NCBI RefSeq assembly: GCF_002304005.1
Contig: NZ_MRCQ01000011.1
Location: forward strand, 114,824 to 178,823
Direction of reading: 5' to 3'
Source of the DNA: Flavobacterium sp. ACN6
GTDB lineage: Bacteria > Bacteroidota > Bacteroidia > Flavobacteriales > Flavobacteriaceae
DNA length: 64,000 nt
Shown here: piece after piece, positions 51,078 through 59,995 of the stretch
How the letters are laid out: each line of letters starts with the position of its first letter
Position numbering within the stretch: the first letter of the stretch is position 1
Program-made: the position numbers and the translations under genes
The notes under the pieces: generated by a model
What the model saw: only the letters and a program-made list of their open reading frames with translations
What the model was told of the DNA's origin: nothing
Databases searched by the model: none

Positions 51078-54047
51078 TTAAAATGCTGCGTTTAAGCCAA
51101 ATACAATGGTTCTGCTTCTTGGGTAACTGAAATAGTCAATTCCAAAAGACTGAATGTCGCCAACTGAAGTTCCAGTGTTAATTTCAGGATCGTAACCACT
51201 ATATTTTGTGATTACAAATAAGTTTTGTCCCGTAATCGACAGACGAATGTTATCCATTACATTATCAAGTCCGATTAATTTTGGGCTTAAATTATATCCC
51301 AGTGTTGCATTATTTAATCTTAAGAAACTTCCGTCTTCTAAATATCTTGTGGAAACTGTATTTGAATTGGTAGATGATTCATTTAAATATTGTGAAGCTC
51401 TGTCTGTAGTATTAAAAGAGTTTGCTAAATTTCCTCTGTTAAATGAAGTCATTGCTACGTGGTTGTAAATTTTATTACCCCCTGCACCATTAAAATTCGC
51501 ACCAAAATCAAAGTTTTTATATCTTAAATTCAAGTAAAAAGCGTAGATATAATCTGGTAATGCACTTCCAGCAACGATACGGTCATCGTCAAGGATACTT
51601 CCATCTCCATTTGTATCTGCAAATTGGTTCAAACCATCAGCACCAATTCCTGTAAATTGAAGCATATAAAAAGAACCAATAGGCTGTCCATTAAGAACTC
51701 CGTTGATCGTTGCTCCAGATTGTCCGCCTCCCTGTGCGCCTCCTGTTGTTAATATTTTATAAGGAGAGTTTTCTACTTTATTGTCTGTGAAAGACACATT
51801 TCCACCAATGCTGTATGAGAAATCTTTGCTTTTATCACTGCTGTAATCTAAAGCCACCTCAATACCATTGTTTTTAATCTGCATGTTTGGAATATTTGTC
51901 CAATATTTTGATGTAGGCTGAATAGGATCTACTGGTGCTACTTCTAATAAAATATTTTCCGAAACTTTGTTGAAATAATCAAGAGTACCTGATAATCTAT
52001 TATTGAATAAACTAAAATCTAAACCAATGTTTGTTTGAGTAGAAACCTCCCATTGAATATTTGGATTCGCCAAACGTGTGTAGATTGAACCGTAAGGATA
52101 ACCGCTCAAGTCTGTAGCAGATGGATCTAACGGATACGTATCGTTTCCTGTATTACTTTCTGTATAACTTGCTTTTGTAATTTTAGAAGGAATCTCCTGA
52201 GAACCTGTTTGTCCCCAGCTTGCTCTTAATTTAAGATTATTCAATGTTTCAGATTCAGCTAAAAAATCTTCTTTAGTAATATTCCAACCTAATGCTACAG
52301 ATGGAAAATATCCGTATCTATTGTTTTTACCGAATTTAGAAGAACCGTCAGCACGCATTGTTGCTGTTAACAAATATTTATTATCGTAAGCATAATTTAA
52401 TCTTCCGAAGAAAGACTGAAGCTCATTTTCTACAGCAGATGAAGATTGTGTTGTACGTTCGCTTGCTGTCTCAATTTGATTTTTTGGTTCCACACCATTA
52501 TCAGGGAATCCAGATAAATTGTAACTTTTTTGGTTTACTTGAATTTTTTGGTAAGACTGACCTGCTAAAACCGTAAAATTGTGAGCTTTTGCACTAAAGT
52601 TATACGTTAATGTGTTTTCGTATAAAATATTATTATTGGTAGTCATAATATTGTTCAAAGAACCCAAAGTCGTATTAGTTGCCGATGAGTATGGCAAAAC
52701 TTGGATGTCTCTTTCAGACATAGAATAATCTACACCAAGATTAAATTTATACGTTAATCCTTTTATGAATTCGTAAGACGGTGCGATATTCGCCAGAATA
52801 CGATTGTTATTTGTAATATCAGAGTAGTTTTGCTCGCTAATTAACGGATTTAGAATATCATTACTTAAATTAACATTTGGCTGTCCGTTCACATAAACCG
52901 CATCAGTAGGATTCATTGTCAACATATTCCCTACAACAGTTCTAGCGTCTGGTCTTGAATTTTCAAGTTTAGTTGCTGTCATATTAAAAGCAACATTAAA
53001 CTTATCATCCAATGCTTTTTGAGTTAAGTTTAAACGTCCAGAATAACGTTTTAAATCACTATTTCTCAAAATACCTTCTTGATTATCTACACCAACAGAT
53101 GCAGCATAAGTTGATTTTTCTGTTCCGCCGCTCATAGAGAAATTAACGTTTTGAGAAACACCAGTTCTCGTTAATTCATCCTGCCAGTCTGTATTTGCTC
53201 CACCGTCTTGTAAATTTCCGTTTACAGCAGCAACTTGTCTTCTAAATTCATCTGCACCAAAAACATCCACTTTATTTGCTAAAGATGAAAATCCAGTAGT
53301 TACATTAAGATTAATTTTAGTCTGACCTTTTGATCCTTTTTTAGTAGTAATTACAATTACCCCGTTTGCAGCTCTTGACCCGTAGATCGCAGAAGCCGAT
53401 GCATCTTTAAGTACTTCAATACTTTCGATATCCTGAGGATTGATAAAGTTTAGCGGATTTGAAGCAACACCAGTATTAGAATTATCTAATGCAAATCCGT
53501 CTACTACATAAAGCGGCGTTGTTCCAGAACGTAAACTTCCAACACCACGTATAATGATATCTTGATTTGCACCTGGCTCACCACTTGCTGCAACAACGTT
53601 AACCCCGGCAACTTTACCTTGAATCAATTGTCCTGCATTTGCGACTACCCCTTTGTTAAAATTTTCACTTTTTACAGAACCGATAGCTCCAGTTACATCA
53701 GATCTTTTTTGAGAACCGTAACCAACCACTACAACTTCATTTAAAGTGCTTACTTCTTCAACAAGCGAAACGTTTAATTTTGCACCGCCTGAGAATGAAA
53801 CTTCTTTTGTTTGAAATCCTACATAAGAAAAAACCAAAACACCATTGTTTTGCTGTGCTTTAATCTTAAAGTTACCATCAAAATCTGTAGTTACAGCTCC
53901 TTTTGGTTCTCCCTTTATATACACAGATACTCCTGGTACAGGTACTTTCTCAACATCAGAAACCACGATTCCTGATACTGAAACTTGCGCATGGGTATAT
54001 GACATACATCCTAGGGCAAGAATTAACAATGCATAAATTTTTTTCAT
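51078..54047 (-). CDS. SusC/RagA-type TonB-linked transporter
   Basis: 989 residues with a signal peptide (ending TYTHAQ), a CarboxypepD_reg-like domain (VSVSGIVVSDVEKVPVPGVSVYIKG), a TonB-box-like segment ahead of the plug (LNEVVVVGYGSQKRSDVTGAIGSV), the SusC signature LKDASASAIYGSRAANGVIVI and a barrel ending RTIVFGLNAAF. No STN domain, matching HTCS rather than sigma/FecR control. It lies directly downstream of the HTCS-like gene, with three CAAAAG repeats in the gap. Confidence 0.94.
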   Translation of the reverse strand: MKKIYALLILALGCMSYTHAQVSVSGIVVSDVEKVPVPGVSVYIKGEPKGAVTTDFDGNFKIKAQQNNGVLVFSYVGFQTKEVSFSGGAKLNVSLVEEVSTLNEVVVVGYGSQKRSDVTGAIGSVKSENFNKGVVANAGQLIQGKVAGVNVVAASGEPGANQDIIIRGVGSLRSGTTPLYVVDGFALDNSNTGVASNPLNFINPQDIESIEVLKDASASAIYGSRAANGVIVITTKKGSKGQTKINLNVTTGFSSLANKVDVFGADEFRRQVAAVNGNLQDGGANTDWQDELTRTGVSQNVNFSMSGGTEKSTYAASVGVDNQEGILRNSDLKRYSGRLNLTQKALDDKFNVAFNMTATKLENSRPDARTVVGNMLTMNPTDAVYVNGQPNVNLSNDILNPLISEQNYSDITNNNRILANIAPSYEFIKGLTYKFNLGVDYSMSERDIQVLPYSSATNTTLGSLNNIMTTNNNILYENTLTYNFSAKAHNFTVLAGQSYQKIQVNQKSYNLSGFPDNGVEPKNQIETASERTTQSSSAVENELQSFFGRLNYAYDNKYLLTATMRADGSSKFGKNNRYGYFPSVALGWNITKEDFLAESETLNNLKLRASWGQTGSQEIPSKITKASYTESNTGNDTYPLDPSATDLSGYPYGSIYTRLANPNIQWEVSTQTNIGLDFSLFNNRLSGTLDYFNKVSENILLEVAPVDPIQPTSKYWTNIPNMQIKNNGIEVALDYSSDKSKDFSYSIGGNVSFTDNKVENSPYKILTTGGAQGGGQSGATINGVLNGQPIGSFYMLQFTGIGADGLNQFADTNGDGSILDDDRIVAGSALPDYIYAFYLNLRYKNFDFGANFNGAGGNKIYNHVAMTSFNRGNLANSFNTTDRASQYLNESSTNSNTVSTRYLEDGSFLRLNNATLGYNLSPKLIGLDNVMDNIRLSITGQNLFVITKYSGYDPEINTGTSVGDIQSFGIDYFSYPRSRTIVFGLNAAF

Positions 54048-54071
54048 TTAAAATACTTTTTTATGTTTTGC

Positions 54072-54126
54072 CAAAAGTATTTTATGGATCCTGCCAAAAG
54101 GAGGATTTTTGTTTTTCAAAAGAGGA
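54072..54126 (-). promoter_or_regulatory. SusC promoter with three phased CAAAAG repeats
   Basis: Reading plus-strand coordinates, CAAAAG starts at 54072, 54095 and 54117 (spacing 23 and 22 bp, two helical turns), each with GCC or GGA extensions (GCCAAAAGGAGGA at 54093, CAAAAGAGGA at 54117). The first overlaps a minus-strand -7 box TACTTTTG (54079-54072) 25 bp before the SusC ATG. It is a candidate operator for the AraC domain of the adjacent regulator. Confidence 0.55.
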
Positions 54127-54224
54127 CTTTTAATTCAATTTAGGATATAATTAACGCAAAAAAGGGGCTTTATTGCTCATTAACATTAGGCTAACTTTGC
54201 GTAAATACAGGGCTAACAGGAATT

Positions 54225-57200
54225 CTAAACTGTCTGCTCTTTTAATTCCTTAGATTCTTTATATTCCTTTGGTGTTTTTCCGAAATACTTCTTAAAAGAA
54301 CGTCCAAAATACTTTGGATCATTGTAGCCGCATTCAAAACTTATTTCAGAAATATTTAATCTTTTGGTTTTTAATAAGACTTCAGCTTTTTGTAATCGAA
54401 GCGACATTAATATATCTGAAGGAGATTGATTTAAAGTTTCTTTAAACACGCGATAGCATTTTACTCTAGAGATTCCCAATTCTTCACCCAGCATTTCTAC
54501 ATTAAATAAAGGATTCTGCAATTGTTCTTTTATTATTTCTAATGCTCTTTTTAGAAGTTTTTCATTTGCTGTAACATGTTCATTATCTTCGGTCAGAATT
54601 TCAAATATTTTCTGCTGGATTTTATGTTCTCTTAAAGGTTCAACATTTTGATGAATTAAACTGTCGATCTTTTTTCGGACAAAAGAAACGCTGGCAGGAA
54701 GTTTAATATGGGTATCTATACCTATTTCTAATAATTGCTCGTCCAGTTCGTAATTGATATCTTCGGAAATATAAATCAGTGGTATTTTTATATTCGAATT
54801 TTCTTTGTTTAACTGTAAAAAGTTAAGCAGCTCTTTTGAAAATGATGCCTGATAGAAAACCAAAGCAGCAATATCAATCTGTTTTATTACTGCGTTTAAA
54901 TTAGAAATCGAACTTTCATAGATTATGTTATAATTTTCGCTTTCCAAAACCTGATTTGCAGCTGGATTGTTATATGGATCACCAAAAACTAAAAGACATT
55001 TTTTACCTTCAGAAAATTGATTTTCATAATTAAAATTTTTCCAAGAAATTGTTTCTTTAAAATTGACATCTGGATCAACAAATTCTATCGGAATATTCAA
55101 AACTGCTTGAAAATGTCTTTCTGAAGACGGAATTAACTCTGCCTTTAAATCTTGTAATAAAATTTGTAAAGCTGTAAAATAAGGACTGTAATGAGAAATG
55201 TTGTACCAGTTGTTTTTTAAGATAATACTATCCGAATCGACTTTAATTTGTATCAAATTATTTTCGCAGCTAATGGCGATATTCAATGTACTATCTTTAT
55301 CCGAATATTTGCAAATGTCATTAAAAAAGTACTGCATGGACAGCTTTAATCGTAATATATCGATCATTGCAAAACAATTTGTATTGTCAATTTCACAATT
55401 TAAATTTACCTGATTGAGCTGCAGATTCTTTTTTAATTTTTCTACATTATTTTTTAAAACAGGAAACAAATTAGCCGCTGTCTTTTTTACGGGACCAAGA
55501 TCTTTAACGTGTTCCAAATAATTCCACTCCGAAATAAGATTTACCAATTTACTCGTTTTCAGCAATAGTTCCCGATGTATTTCTGTATCTTTTTTAAAGG
55601 AACTGGAAACTTTAATTATTTCTGAGATTGGTTTTTGAAATTCGGCCAGCATAAAAGTTTTAAACTTTTCGATCTCAAAATTTTCGTTTTTTAAATCGCT
55701 GTGAAGAATTAAAAGTTTTTCTTTCTGTTCTTCTATTTTTTTATTTTTCTGATCCAGTTCTACATTAATATCTTCAAGATTTTTTTTCTGATTTTCAATT
55801 ACAGCGGTACGAGCCGTTACCAATTCTTCCAGATATTTTTGCTGTGTTTGAGCTGCTTTGTTTTTTACATAAACGACTATTATACAGAAAAGTAGAATAC
55901 AGCCCGATAAAAGCATATAAAACGATATTGATTCGTAAAAAGCTTTGCCAACATTCAGGGTAAAAAACACAGGTTCTGGAATTCCGTCTCTTCCCTGTTT
56001 GATTAAAAAACGGTAATCGCCAGAAGATAAATGGGTATATTTTATTTTACTGCCCGGAACTGCAAGGATCCATTTTTCATCTTTTCCCTCCAATTTATAA
56101 TAAACATCTGTTTTTTTCTTAGGAAACAGAATCGGAATCAATTCTATTTCTAATTCATTGTGGGAAAAACTTTTTTCAATTGCTGCTGCATAAGCTGTGC
56201 TGCCATCTACTTTCAATTTTATTTTTGCTTTTGCCCCATTCGAATAAATCGTATTTGGATTAAAATAATTAAGTCCCGCTACTCCTCCAAAAAACAAATT
56301 TCCTTTCGAATCCTGAAAATAAGCTCCTTCCGAAAATTCTGGTGCCTGCCATCCGTTATTCGGATTATAAGAAGTAACCGCGTATGTTTTTTTATCAATA
56401 GAAGCAATTCCTTTTGTGGTGCTAATCCAAACTTTGTTTCCATTGTCTATAATTCCGTACACCATATGACTTGGAAGACCTTCCAACTCCGTAATGTTTT
56501 TTACCAAGCCCGTTTTTTTATTAAAAACAGTTACACCTCCCAGAGAAGCAATCCAATAATTATCTGATTCATTGTCCACAAAAAGAGAGTAAATACTATT
56601 GCCCAAAATTCCTTCTTTGGTGGTAATTTTCTTTATAGTTCCTGTCGTAGAATTAAATACAATTACTCCATTGTTTTCTGTTGCCAATATAAGGTTCTGA
56701 TTATTTTTCTTAACACATCTAATATGGTATTTCTTTACTAATTCTTGTCCCTTAAATTTTTCAAATCTGCCTGCGGTAAGATTAAATTTAGCAAGTCCGC
56801 CCCAGCATCCCATCCATAATTGTTTATTTTGATCCTCATAAATAGAGTAACATCTCATTATATTCATTCCGTCTGCGTTACTGTTCTCGTAGCTCGTGAC
56901 GTTATTTCCTGAAATGCGCAAAATTCCTTTATATGTACCAGCCCAAACCGAGCCCTCGCTTGACGTAAACAAAGTTCTTATTCGCTCCCAATCTGGATCT
57001 AGACCCGCCTTTTCTATTTTAAACTTTTCAAAAAGACGTCTGTTCTCATTATAGTGATAAAGTCCTCTTGTATAATAACCCAGCCAAATTTTTCCTTTAG
57101 TGTCTTTGGTTACTGCCCTGATAGTTTCCGCAGGCAGAAAAGGCTCTTTTACAGGATGGGGCATAGTCGAGTTGATTTCCTGAGAGCCTGTGTAGGCCAT

Positions 57201-57941
57201 ACTCAAACCTCCGTCTTTCTGCCCTAACCAAATATTGCCAAAATCATCTTCGTGGAGTGTTTCGATTTCATTGCTTTTAAAAGAATACGATGCATAAATA
57301 TCAGCCGTAATATGTTCTATATTATTCTCATCAGAATCATTACTTAGAATGTAGAGTCCATTTTCTCGAGTTGCAAACCATATATTTCCTAATTTATCTT
57401 TTAAAATATCATTGATAATAAGTTTAGGATATTTTTTCAGCAGAATATTTTTGAGAGTATTAAAATCTTTTCTTTTTACTTTATTTTGAGGTATTTCTAC
57501 AAAGGATTTATTTTTAAATTCATAGAACGCTGTGCTGGTTTCTACTACAATATTTCCTTTTTGAGATAAGTGAATATCTTTTGGAAGACTTTTAAACTTA
57601 AACTCTTTAAATTCATCATTTCCCAGATAGCTGTTTATATTTCCTTCTTTCGTAATAAGCCAGATTTGTCCTTCGGCATCTTTTCTTAATTTGGTAATAT
57701 AATTACTGGAAATGGTTTTAAGATCATTTAAATTGTTTTTATAAATTTTAAAATTATATCCATCAAAATAATTTAAACCATCCCAAGTCGCGATCCATAA
57801 ACCTCCGTCTTTGTCGCTCTCTATATCAGCAACCGAATTGTTAGATAAACCGTGATTTGCAGTAAAACTTTCAAATTTTATCTGTTGTCCAAAGGAGAAA
57901 ATAGTAAAAAAAGAAAATAGTAATAATAGTGACCTTGCCAT
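54225..57941 (-). CDS. HTCS-like regulator with degenerate kinase and receiver (two-component propeller, AraC output)
   Basis: 1238 residues from the ATG at 57941 (a GTG 14 codons upstream is less likely). Signal peptide, a two-domain reg_prop beta-propeller (about 20-566, repeated GNIWLG/GLWIAT motifs), Y_Y_Y domain (590-666), one membrane helix (674-694), coiled coil (697-755), a dimerisation-like region (760-815), an ATPase-like region (830-960), a receiver-like region (981-1096) and an AraC HTH (1130-1230: VEMLGEELGISRVKCYRVFKETLNQSPSD). The H box reads FMLAEFQKPI with Ala766 where His belongs; no G1/G2 glycine boxes are seen; no Asp lies between 1024 and 1060 in the receiver. Phosphorelay is therefore lost although the architecture is kept. 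Confidence 0.9.
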   Translation of the reverse strand: MARSLLLLFSFFTIFSFGQQIKFESFTANHGLSNNSVADIESDKDGGLWIATWDGLNYFDGYNFKIYKNNLNDLKTISSNYITKLRKDAEGQIWLITKEGNINSYLGNDEFKEFKFKSLPKDIHLSQKGNIVVETSTAFYEFKNKSFVEIPQNKVKRKDFNTLKNILLKKYPKLIINDILKDKLGNIWFATRENGLYILSNDSDENNIEHITADIYASYSFKSNEIETLHEDDFGNIWLGQKDGGLSMAYTGSQEINSTMPHPVKEPFLPAETIRAVTKDTKGKIWLGYYTRGLYHYNENRRLFEKFKIEKAGLDPDWERIRTLFTSSEGSVWAGTYKGILRISGNNVTSYENSNADGMNIMRCYSIYEDQNKQLWMGCWGGLAKFNLTAGRFEKFKGQELVKKYHIRCVKKNNQNLILATENNGVIVFNSTTGTIKKITTKEGILGNSIYSLFVDNESDNYWIASLGGVTVFNKKTGLVKNITELEGLPSHMVYGIIDNGNKVWISTTKGIASIDKKTYAVTSYNPNNGWQAPEFSEGAYFQDSKGNLFFGGVAGLNYFNPNTIYSNGAKAKIKLKVDGSTAYAAAIEKSFSHNELEIELIPILFPKKKTDVYYKLEGKDEKWILAVPGSKIKYTHLSSGDYRFLIKQGRDGIPEPVFFTLNVGKAFYESISFYMLLSGCILLFCIIVVYVKNKAAQTQQKYLEELVTARTAVIENQKKNLEDINVELDQKNKKIEEQKEKLLILHSDLKNENFEIEKFKTFMLAEFQKPISEIIKVSSSFKKDTEIHRELLLKTSKLVNLISEWNYLEHVKDLGPVKKTAANLFPVLKNNVEKLKKNLQLNQVNLNCEIDNTNCFAMIDILRLKLSMQYFFNDICKYSDKDSTLNIAISCENNLIQIKVDSDSIILKNNWYNISHYSPYFTALQILLQDLKAELIPSSERHFQAVLNIPIEFVDPDVNFKETISWKNFNYENQFSEGKKCLLVFGDPYNNPAANQVLESENYNIIYESSISNLNAVIKQIDIAALVFYQASFSKELLNFLQLNKENSNIKIPLIYISEDINYELDEQLLEIGIDTHIKLPASVSFVRKKIDSLIHQNVEPLREHKIQQKIFEILTEDNEHVTANEKLLKRALEIIKEQLQNPLFNVEMLGEELGISRVKCYRVFKETLNQSPSDILMSLRLQKAEVLLKTKRLNISEISFECGYNDPKYFGRSFKKYFGKTPKEYKESKELKEQTV

Positions 57942-58087
57942 TGTTTGTATTTTAAACTTACAAGTATACAATCGCAAGGTCACCTAAATATAAATTCTAT
58001 GTTAAGTTAAAAGTGAGCAGCGCAAACAAAGAATAGTTTAAGAAATGAACATAAATTTGCTGCAGAAAAAACTACTTTTAAAAGAGA

Positions 58088-58477
58088 TTACTTTACAACT
58101 GTAGCTTCAAGTTCAATTTTTAAGGTTTCAAAAAGACTTTTTACCTCTAGAACTGTACTGGATTGTTTTATTTCATTTTTCTGAATCCAAGTCTGGAAAA
58201 TATCGAAATTTTCAAATAACGCGACACTATCTGTTGTGTAAACATTAAGTCGCACGATATTCTTTAATTCATAACCGGCATCAAAAATTACTTTTTCCAG
58301 ATTTTCAATTGTCTTAAACAGCTGACTGCGCATATCTGCATCACTTGAAATGCCATTTTCATCAATAGCGGTCTGTCCAGAAACATACAAAGTTCCTTTT
58401 ACATTACACACTTCTACCGCTTGAACATAGTTTCTTGCATCCTGCCATTTCCAAGGATTTATTACTCGTTTTTCCAT
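58088..58477 (-). CDS. Rid/YjgF-family protein without the catalytic Arg
   Basis: 129 residues with the Rid fold: KGTLYVSGQTAIDENG, FKTIENLEKVIFDAGYELKNIVRLNVYTTDS and a C-terminal STVLEVKSLFETLKIELEATVVK. In imine deaminases of the RidA subfamily the last motif is PARSTV with a conserved Arg; here it reads KQSSTV, so Ser106 replaces the Arg. It is therefore unlikely to be a RidA-type 2-aminoacrylate deaminase. It lies downstream of a Crp/Fnr gene with a GTGA-N6-TCAC palindrome in the gap. Confidence 0.85.
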   Translation of the reverse strand: MEKRVINPWKWQDARNYVQAVEVCNVKGTLYVSGQTAIDENGISSDADMRSQLFKTIENLEKVIFDAGYELKNIVRLNVYTTDSVALFENFDIFQTWIQKNEIKQSSTVLEVKSLFETLKIELEATVVK

Positions 58478-58534
58478 CTTTTATATTTTAAAAATTATAG
58501 ATGCAAAAATCAGTAAATCCGTATTTTCTGCAGC

Positions 58535-58548
58535 GTGACAAACATCAC
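58535..58548. promoter_or_regulatory. Crp/Fnr-type palindrome
   Basis: GTGA-N6-TCAC, the symmetric core of Crp/Fnr-family sites, 58 bp upstream of the Rid-like ATG (58477) and 13 bp after the stop of the Crp/Fnr gene at 58561. This suggests that the regulator controls the Rid-like gene. Confidence 0.55.
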
Positions 58549-58560
58549 AATTTTAAATTA

Positions 58561-59130
58561 TCAAAATAGACGGCTCAGCGTCTCGCGCGAAACTCCTAAA
58601 TAAGAAGCCAAAGAGGATTTAGGAACGCGCTGCAATAACGAAGGATTTTTAAGCAGTAACTGTTCGTATCGTTCGCGTGCATTTGAAGTCAGGAATGATA
58701 ATATTCTAGTTTGCGATCCAATATGCCCTGCAATAGATTTTCGAAGAAAAAACCGCTCCATTTTCTGTAATTCATTACACAGTTTTTCAAAGTTTTCCAG
58801 CGAAAGACTGTAAAGCATAGTATCTTCAATACATTCTAACGATAATGATGCTTTCCCTTTTGTATAAAAAGCCTGAAAATCGGTTTCCCACCAATCTTCC
58901 ATCGCAAAAGAAACTATGTGTTTCTTAGCATCTTTATCTTCATAAACCAATTTGATAAGTCCAAACACTACAAAATATACTTCTGTTACATCATTTCCTT
59001 CCTCGATAATAAATTGACCTTTCTCGAAAGTTTTTAATTTAAAATGAGAAGTAATAAACGCAGCTTCTTCATCTGTCAAAGAAACTACTTTCTCAATATG
59101 TGTTCTTAAAAATTCCGCAGGATTAATCAT
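58561..59130 (-). CDS. Crp/Fnr-family transcriptional regulator
   Basis: 189 residues: a cyclic-nucleotide-binding-type beta barrel (about 25-125: FEKGQFIIEEGNDVTEVYFVVFGLIKLVYED), a long dimer helix (LCNELQKMERFFLRKSIAGHIGSQTRILSFL) and a C-terminal HTH (VPKSSLASYLGVSRETLSRLF). The HTH is right at the C terminus as in this small Bacteroidota group. No iron-sulfur cysteines, so it is not an oxygen-sensing Fnr. The ligand is unknown. Confidence 0.9.
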   Translation of the reverse strand: MINPAEFLRTHIEKVVSLTDEEAAFITSHFKLKTFEKGQFIIEEGNDVTEVYFVVFGLIKLVYEDKDAKKHIVSFAMEDWWETDFQAFYTKGKASLSLECIEDTMLYSLSLENFEKLCNELQKMERFFLRKSIAGHIGSQTRILSFLTSNARERYEQLLLKNPSLLQRVPKSSLASYLGVSRETLSRLF

Positions 59131-59192
59131 AAAGTGGTTTTAAAAGTAAATTTAAATATTAATTAGTTCAACGAAAAATCTACGTAAAATAA

Positions 59193-59230
59193 AAAATCCA
59201 AATCCCAAGTTAAATTGGAATTTGGATTTT
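59193..59230 (-). terminator. Terminator after the SIMPL-domain gene
   Basis: AAAATCCAAAT pairs with ATTTGGATTTT, extended by CCAA/TTGG around a small loop, followed by T-rich sequence downstream of the minus-strand gene ending at 59254. Confidence 0.7.
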
Positions 59231-59253
59231 AAAAATTTGAAAATTTATATCGT

Positions 59254-59943
59254 TTAGTCTAAAACAAAACTCACACTAACATTAGCCGTAATTTCAATTT
59301 CTCCAATTGCTAAAGTTTCATTTGAAGCTCCCATAGAATCTGCCTCTTTCATACGCATAGCAGCATAAACTGGCTGTGGGTGGTAAACTTGAGAATTGTC
59401 TGAGATTGTAAATGCTTTACCTACTTTTTGTCCTAAAACAGATACGTATTCCTCAGCTTTCACTTTTGCATCTTTCATTGCTAATTTTCTAGCTTCAGAT
59501 TGATACTGTGTTAATTTAGATGATTCAAAAGAAACTTTGTCGATACGATTAATTCCTTGTTGTACTAAACCTTCCATCAATTCATCATATTTAGATAAAT
59601 CTTTTACAATAATTTCTACAGTCTGTACAGCATTATAAGAAGTTTTCTTTTTCTCATAATCGTACTGCGGATTAAGGGCAACTTGTTTTGTTTTGAAATC
59701 TGCCGTTGGAATATTCATTTTTTTGATGAATTTTAGAACCGCATCCATCTTTTCGTCGTTTTGTTTTTTAACGTCTTTAGCATTATTCCCCTTTGTTTCA
59801 ACAGAAGCTGAAATACAAACCTGATCAGGTGCTACTTTTACTTTTCCTTCTCCATTAACATTAATTAGAGGTATTTGTTTGATTTCCTGGCCGTAAGACA
59901 TAGTCATAAACATGATTGTTAAAAATAATACTAGTTTTTTCAT
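59254..59943 (-). CDS. SIMPL (DUF541) periplasmic protein
   Basis: 229 residues with a signal peptide (ending SYGQE). The SIMPL domain is clear: PLINVNGEGKVKVAPDQVCISASVETKGNNAKDVKKQNDEKMDAVLKFIKKMNIPTADFKTKQVALNPQYDYE, then YNAVQTVEIIVKDLSKYDELMEGLVQQGINRIDKVSFESSK and a final EIEITANVSVSFVL. These proteins form ring oligomers in the periplasm and protect against stress in some bacteria; the exact role is unknown. It lies 52 bp from the rhomboid gene on the same strand. Confidence 0.88.
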   Translation of the reverse strand: MKKLVLFLTIMFMTMSYGQEIKQIPLINVNGEGKVKVAPDQVCISASVETKGNNAKDVKKQNDEKMDAVLKFIKKMNIPTADFKTKQVALNPQYDYEKKKTSYNAVQTVEIIVKDLSKYDELMEGLVQQGINRIDKVSFESSKLTQYQSEARKLAMKDAKVKAEEYVSVLGQKVGKAFTISDNSQVYHPQPVYAAMRMKEADSMGASNETLAIGEIEITANVSVSFVLD

Positions 59944-59995
59944 TTTTGTTATATTTTAATATTTGATAAAACACTTTTCAAAAGTTATGCCAGCA

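Noticed and set aside
56160..56567. Plus-strand 135-codon frame inside the HTCS-like gene
   Set aside because: Antisense to conserved propeller/Y_Y_Y sequence; Cys/Phe/Ile-rich noise typical of shadow frames.
57942..57983. GTG start 14 codons upstream for the HTCS-like gene
   Set aside because: The ATG at 57941 directly begins a normal signal peptide (MARSLLLLFSFF); the extension would put charged residues before it.
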